64,000 bases of DNA from Cryptomeria japonica (lineage: Eukaryota; Streptophyta; Pinopsida; Cupressales; Cupressaceae), in assembly GCF_030272615.1 (NCBI RefSeq), contig NC_081415.1, forward strand, positions 366,956,167-367,020,166. Direction: 5' to 3'. Positions 58,331-64,000 of this stretch are shown one piece after another. The position numbers and the translations under genes are program-made. The notes beneath the pieces were generated by a model. The model was given only the letters and a program-made list of their open reading frames with translations, was not told the DNA's origin and made no database searches. The first letter of the stretch is position 1, and every line of letters starts with the position of its first letter.

Positions 58331-59539
58331 AAATTCAGTCGGTGCAAAAACGAGATCATCATCAAAACCCTCGATGGACAAGAAATGTAACATATAAAGA
58401 GGAATCATGACAAGAAGTGATACATAAAGAAGATGAAAAGACAAACAAAGAACAAAAAGATGAAGTATATGAGAAACGACAAGAGCAACTCACTATTGAA
58501 AGTGAAGAGGCTTCCTATAAACAGATACATCACGTGCAAGCAATAACAAAACTTGATCAAGCCAATACAAAATCATTAACAAAAGGACCAATTAGAGGAC
58601 AAAGAGAAGATGAATATGAAAAACAACAAGAATAACTTTCCATTCAAAGAGAGGAGTCTATTTATGAACACATCCAAAGAGTACAAGCAAGCACAAAACC
58701 TGAATCAACACAAGCAACAAAACTTGTATCAACTATCAACGAACTCTTCTCCCCATACAATATTCCTGTCAGATACAGTGGTGTAATATTAGAAGTTATT
58801 CTGAGAAAGACTCAAATGAATATGAATGGGATAATTGATCTGATGTCACTGAAGATATTGAGGTAGATACAATCCACGCATACACACCCATACCCTATGA
58901 TGGACAAGGTTTGTGGGCTAGGCCATTTGAAGTTAGATCACAACATATCAATGATTCTAGTGAGGATGATTAGGTTCCAAGCAAAATAGATTCTGAAGAG
59001 GGTATTATCATAGACTTTGGCCTCACTAATGCCAATTTTGATAAGATATCCATCATTACCCTCACCGTTGTAGACCTTAATCCTCCAGACGATCCTTTAC
59101 CATTAATCCATCCTGAACTCATAGAATGGCAACAACCCGAATAACTTAACATACCTAACCTGAACAACTTAACATACCTATCTTCCTAGATGATGAAACT
59201 ATGGTCCAATACCTTTGTTCCATGAACTCATAAACATGTCCCACCAGTGAATCTCATAACAAATCTCTCAATCAGGAGAGTGCCAAGTCTCTTAATCGCA
59301 AAAATAAAATAAAAAATTGATCTAATGGTGAAAACCATTTAATGGCAGTATTAGATCATAAAAAAGTAAAAATAAAGGACATATCTGATGGTGAAAACCT
59401 CTTGGAGGCACTTGAGGATGAGAGACTTGACACTCTTCCTGAAAATTATCAAGAGAGATCACCAATTTTGATTGAGCCAACTCAATCAATCAATCAATAT
59501 CGACACTGAAGCAGTAACATGAACCATACATCTGGCAGA
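58331..59539 (+). pseudogene. Element C acidic linker of pol
   Basis: Low-complexity coding-like sequence rich in Glu, Lys, Gln and Asp, with repeated EKQQE-like and TK words (58417-58635). It corresponds to the linkers of A and B. It has many stops and no recognisable domain. Confidence 0.55.
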
Positions 59540-60895
59540 ATCACTAATAGAACAAGAAAGACCTGACTTCATCACATTTTTCAAAGAAAAGAAAATCAAT
59601 TTTTCTTGGTCTTATGCAGATATGCCAAGGGGAGACCCAGATCTGATTATGCACCACTTATCTATAGCTTATGTAGCTAAGCTCGCCAAATAGAAATTGA
59701 GGAAAATGAACCCACATGTCGCAATATTGGTTAAAGAAGAACTAAAGAAGTTACTTGGTGTAGGATTCATCCGACCCATCAATTATGCAGAATGGATTTC
59801 TAACATTGTGCCTATATCTAAACTAGATAAGAGCATCAGGATCTGTACAAAATTCATGGATCTTAACAAGGCTTGTTCGAAGGATGACTTTCCTTTACCC
59901 ATCATCAACACAATTGTAGACATAACAACATGACATGCTATGTTATCACTCATCGATGGTTTCTCAGGCTACAATCAAATCAAAATAGCACCAGAGGACC
60001 AAGATAAAATGACATTTACCTATCCATGGGGTACTTACTGCTGGAATGTCATGCCTTTTGGCTTAAAGAATGCAGGAGCAACCTATCAAAGAGAAATGAC
60101 CACAATATTTTATGACATGATGCACACATTCATGGAAGACTATGTTAATGACCTCTTGGCTAAATAATTCACAAGAGAAGGACATCTAGAGATTTTGGAT
60201 AAAATATTTCAAAGGCTAGAGCAATTCAATGTATGACTAAATCCTACAAAGTGTGTCTTTGGTGTAACATCCGACAAACTATTAGGATACATAGTCTTAG
60301 AAAAAGGAATCAAGGTGGAGCCCGCAAAGGTACAAGCAATTATGGAGATACTACCTCCTAGAAATATCAACCAACTAAGGTCTCTACAAGAATGACTACA
60401 ATCCATAAGAAGATTCATTTCTCAACTAGTTGACAAGTGTCTTCCATTTACTCATCTACTCCACAAGAATGTCCCTTTCAGATGGGAAGATCGATATGCA
60501 AAATCATTCCACCAACTCAAGCAATATCTGATGAATCCACCTATCTTGGTACCACCAATAGCAGGAAAACCTTTTATTCTTTACATATCAACTATAGAGG
60601 TATCACTAGGAGCATTGTTAGTACAAAAAGATTCAACAGGAAAGGAAAGGGCAATATACTACATCAACAGGACATTGAAAAGACTTTTTTGGTAGTGGTG
60701 TTCGCTTCTCAAAAGTTTTGCCACTACATGCTAGCCCACACAATCAAGTTGGTAGCAAAGATTGATCCCTTAAAATATCTACTTAGCAAAGCCAGTCTCA
60801 CAGGGAGGTTAGCTAAATGGGTCACGATTCTAAGTGAATTTGACATTCATTACACAGACAGAAAGGCTATCAAAGGTCAAGTTATCGCAGATTAG
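59540..60895 (+). pseudogene. Element C pre-RT block, reverse transcriptase and RT-linked RNase H
   Basis: SWSYADMPRGDPDLI near 59605 is followed by KMNPHVAILVKEELKK (59697 onward) and RICTKFMDLNKACSKDDFPLP. A stop precedes LSLIDGFSGYNQIKIAPEDQ, NVMPFGLKNAGATYQ and DYVNDLLAK (about 60140-60160). The box is YVND instead of YVDD, so the first metal-binding Asp of the box is lost. The connection (LNPTKCVFGVTSDK) and RNase H (VVFASQKFCHYML, SEFDIHYTDRK) follow. There are stops near 59932, 60165 and 60235 and a frameshift near 60690. Confidence 0.88.
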
Positions 60896-61400
60896 CTAGC
60901 AAAGGCACCATTACAGGATAGTCATCCAATCCATGTGGAATTTATGGATATAGATATTCTCATAGTATCAACAAAAACATGGATCTTGTACTTTGACGAA
61001 TCATACACACAACATGATCAGGTGTCGACATCCTGTTTATCACTCCAGAAGGACACACTATCCCTAAATATTACAGATTAATGTTTCCTTGCACAAATAA
61101 CATTGCTGAGTATGAAGCTCTAGTTACAGGCATCAAGATGTTCATAGAGTAGAAGATCACAGAGTTGAAAGTCTTTGAAGACTCACCATTGGTCATCGAT
61201 TAGGTTAATGATGACTATCAAATGAAGGATGATAAGATGATGCCCTACAAACGCATGGTGGATGACTTCAAGAAATATTTTGTGGACATCAAATTTGAGT
61301 AGATTCCAAGGGTGAGAAACAAAGTTACGGACTCCATTGGAAACCATTGCCTCACTCCTACAAATAATAGACCAACAAAATCGTTATGAGTTTCTGGTGG
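60896..61400 (+). pseudogene. Element C second RNase H domain (aRH type)
   Basis: WILYFDESYTQHD near 60980 (FDES in place of FDGS), then after a frameshift NNIAEYEALVTGIKMF near 61100 and VFEDSPLVID near 61170. Stops interrupt it at several places. The position between the RT-linked RNase H and integrase matches A and B. Confidence 0.75.
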
Positions 61401-61559
61401 AACAACTATTTTCCCCTGCCTACGACAATTCTGAATCCCAATTCATATGCAACATAGTCGGTTCTGACTCACCCTCTATGGAAAGATCTACACATACATA
61501 AAACACAATATCCTTCCATTAGACCCATCCCAAAACCAGAATTGCAACTTTATTCATCA

Positions 61560-62768
61560 AGCAGACCGTTAGACCCTTACCACTGATACACTTTACCATC
61601 GAGGTCTTGATGGTACTCTTCTTCGGTGGCTTGATCGCAATGAATATGAAACCGCCTTACATGAACTTCACGATGGTATTTGTGGCACACATTCAAGTGG
61701 TCCTACTCTCACCAAGAAACTTATAATGATGGGCTATTATTGACCGACCATGGAAAAATAATCATATCAGTTACTAATAAATGTCAAAAATTGCAAATTC
61801 GTGGCAATCTTATACATGCACCAACACAGGAGCTGCAATCGTTCACCACATCATGGCCATTTTGTCAATGGGTACTTGACCTAGTGGGCAAGATTCATCC
61901 TTCCTCATAAAATTAACATAAGTTTATCATCATGACCACTGAATATTTTACAAAGTGGATAAAGGCCATCCCATTGACTACTGTTACCGATAAGCAAATA
62001 TCCTCTTTAATCCTAATTTGTCTCATTTGTTGGTATGACATTCCTAGTACCATTATCATAGATAATGGAAGACCTTTCAAGAATCAAGATGTGCAAGAAC
62101 TATTCAAATGATTTCATATCCAACATCGTTTCTCCACACCATATTATCCATAAGGGAATGGCCAAGCAGAGGCCTTCAACAAAACCATCTTGAAAATCCT
62201 CAAGAAAACAGTGAACGAGGCTGGACGTGATTGGCATGTTCAACTCAACCCAATATTATGGGCCTACAGAACTAGCATCTGCACACCTACATGAGCTACA
62301 CCATAATCACTTGTGTATGTATCAGAGGCAATTATACCTATTGAGGTTGAGATTCCATCACTCAGAGTATCACTAAAGGGCCTCAGTCTAGATGAAGAGT
62401 ATCAAGTCAACAAACTGCAAGAGCTAGAGTTACTAGATGAACACCGACAACATGCCTTTGATCATCTCAAGGCATATCAATAATGAATGTGACGAAGCTA
62501 CAATCACAAGGTCATACCAAGGACATTCAAAATTGGTGATTTGGTACTAAAAGAAAATCCCCAAAATCAACAAGATCGGGAAAAGAAGGGGAAATTTAAA
62601 CCTAAATGGTTAAGACCCTTTGTCATCATATCAACTTATGGATCAGGGGCATATCAGTTATCAAATTTAGAAGGGGACGTGCTTGACGAGCCAACCAACA
62701 ATATCCATCTGAAGAAATTCTACACTCGAGTCATCCAATGCACAGATCAAGTGAAAAAGCAAACATAA
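61560..62768 (+). pseudogene. Element C integrase domain of pol
   Basis: The zinc-binding part (61590-61840) reads YHRGLDGTLLRWLDRNE and CGTHSSGPTLTKKL, then NKCQKLQIRGNLIHAP, where the second Cys is lost. The core has LDLVGKIHPSS, FTKWIKAIP, IIIDNGRPFKNQD and a decayed NGQAEAFNKT, where A of NGQVEAS-type text is kept around Glu. The tail from 62541 (LKENPQNQQDREKKGKF, then NNIHLKKFYT) is open to 62768. There are many stops, for example near 61740, 62110 and 62480. Confidence 0.85.
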
Positions 62769-63588
62769 AAAAAATCAAAAAAATTATCAGAAAAAAAATT
62801 GTCACTAGGGTGAAAACTTGGTAAACAGACGCCTTGTGGCATTAAAAAAATAAAAAAATCAAGAAAAATACCAAAAAAAATGGAAAAAAAAGTGCAATAA
62901 AAATAGGTGGTGAAAACCTGGCAACATGCACTATTTGTGATAGAGCAACTCCTCTATCTATTAATACCCGTATCATATCTTTGGCTCCATTTGATCTAAG
63001 CCAATAGCCATTGTAGAACACTTATACATGCAACATTATCTTGGACATACTTAACACAGTCACTGTCCTTGATTATCTGAATCATATCCCACCATGGATT
63101 GGTGATCAGTGTACATATCCATATCAAAGTAGTATCAATAGCAAGGGGAAAAATCCTAAACTCTCTAGGGGAATTTTGCCTTGTGGGATTAGACACCAGA
63201 CAAAACACGCAGTAAGACAACAAGGATCACAACAACCAATAGTGAACATAGCAACATGATAGCGCAACCATCAAGGACTTGAACTGTTTTCAACTCAACT
63301 AAAGATCTATTTGCAAGATGTTTTATTTGACAAGAAAACACTTCATATAGCATACATGCTTACTCATGGTTGTTGATTTTTTCTTATCATATCTCCTAAG
63401 CAACTCAGTGATGTCTCAAAGACTAGAGAATCAAGGAAGGGATGTGATGTTTTCTTTGTCTACTGTTTGGGAGTGAATCCTTCTACTATGCAAATTTTTC
63501 TTACGATGTGATCAGGCAACATATCACTGAGGACATTTCGGATTTGTATTGGACTAAGATTAGCTCTTGTTTGTTTTAGGAAAGCAAC

Positions 63589-63708
63589 ACTTAGGTCGTC
63601 TGGGTTCAATTATACCTCAATGCTTGTGTCATCTTGTAATACCAACATCCATGTAAGTTATACTCAGGTCGTTATGGTTCAATTATACCATGATGCTTGT
63701 TTAAAATT
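63589..63708. repeat. Tandem duplication, step about 72 bp
   Basis: ACTTAGGTCGTCTGGGTTCAATTATACC near 63589 recurs as ACTCAGGTCGTTATGGTTCAATTATACC near 63662, each followed by ATGCTTGT. Confidence 0.85.
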
Positions 63709-63829
63709 TCAACAAATCAAGGCTCAATGATGAAAAAAACCAAAAGGGAAGCACTAGCAATTTGATCAAAATAGATGGCAACATTAGTAACCAGAGTGCA
63801 CTTCATGTAGTGGTCATATTAAGCTTTGC

Positions 63830-64000
63830 ATTAGATTGTATTATCATTATCATTTCATATCATGTTAAGGTTGCATTTAGGTACATTCTCATTATCATAT
63901 CATGATAAAGTTTCATTAGATTACATTTTTATTGCATTATCATGGATCATTAGATTGCATTACCATAGCTCATTTCATATCATGTTCCAATCACATTTAG
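63830..64000. repeat. TTAGATTGCATTATCAT-type repeats at right edge
   Basis: ATTAGATTGTATTATCATTATCATTTCATATCATGTTAAGG near 63832 is echoed near 63886, 63918 and 63950-63990 with changes. It is probably the start of a longer 3' UTR array running out of the window. Confidence 0.7.

Larger units (their letters stand above)
54248..62768 (+). mobile_element. Element C: decayed Tat/Ogre-like Ty3/gypsy internal region
   Basis: On the plus strand the order leader, gag, DGG protease, G-patch, linker, WSYADMPG block, RT, RNase H, second RNase H and integrase repeats that of A and B. Stops and frameshifts are frequent, more than in A. The 5' LTR is not delimited and the 3' LTR lies beyond 64000. Pol ends at 62768 with the same NNIHLKKFYT tail, extended by a few codons. 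Confidence 0.85.
62769..64000 (+). other. Element C 3' untranslated region, cut by window edge
   Basis: A-rich runs around GGTGAAAACTTGG and GTGAAAACCTGGCAAC (62800-62930) mirror the 3' UTR text of A and B. Two repeat blocks lie at 63589-63708 and 63830-64000. No PPT or LTR start is visible before the edge. Confidence 0.65.

Overview
This 64 kb window looks like intergenic heterochromatin from a large, repeat-rich plant genome. I infer a gymnosperm, probably a conifer, from the dense nesting of old, long LTR retrotransposons and the absence of any intact host gene; the species is not determined. I see no intact protein-coding host gene, no rRNA or tRNA gene and no CRISPR array. Almost every recognisable reading frame is a decayed piece of retrotransposon gag-pol.

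Layout. (1) 1-2815: the 5' end of a minus-strand LTR element (D), with a partial gag-like frame, a leader and a 2.05 kb 5' LTR. (2) 2816-3323: a plus-strand Ty1/copia gag-protease fragment. (3) 3324-17113: a minus-strand Ty3/gypsy element of Tat/Ogre type (B), with gag, DGG protease, G-patch, RT, two RNase H domains and integrase; the LTRs at its two ends do not match each other. (4) 17114-20369: a 3'-truncated minus-strand copia element (E) with a clear tRNA-iMet primer site and a 1.24 kb 5' LTR. (5) 20370-34551: mostly unrecognised old sequence holding a degenerate LTR remnant (about 25849-26774), a plus-strand LTR (28834-30181), a 2.85 kb solo-LTR-like insertion with a perfect 5-bp target duplication (31288-34139), and degenerate short-period repeats. 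(6) 34552-52202: a full-length 17.65 kb minus-strand Tat-like element (A) with paired LTRs, target duplication GAACC, PPT and a long tRNA-Lys-type primer site. Its gag is split by a 4.15 kb TG...CA insertion (F, target duplication CAAAG) that carries a leucine-rich-repeat fragment of a plant NLR resistance-type gene. (7) 52203-64000: flanking sequence, then a third Tat-like element (C, plus strand) whose pol is decayed but collinear with A and B, and whose 3' LTR lies beyond the window.

How the parts relate. A, B and C share one order: gag capsid, a CX2HX4-5HX4C-like knuckle, a protease with D-G-G, a G-patch, an acidic linker, a segment containing WSYADMPG (missing from A), RT, RNase H, a second RNase H, and a zinc-binding DDE integrase. 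Their 3' UTRs are long and rich in tandem repeats. All copies carry stops and frameshifts; the RT box is YVDD in A, YVDN in B and YVND in C. The order of insertion that can be read directly is: A entered old sequence, and F later entered A. The solo LTR and the plus-strand LTR entered the same old sequence independently.
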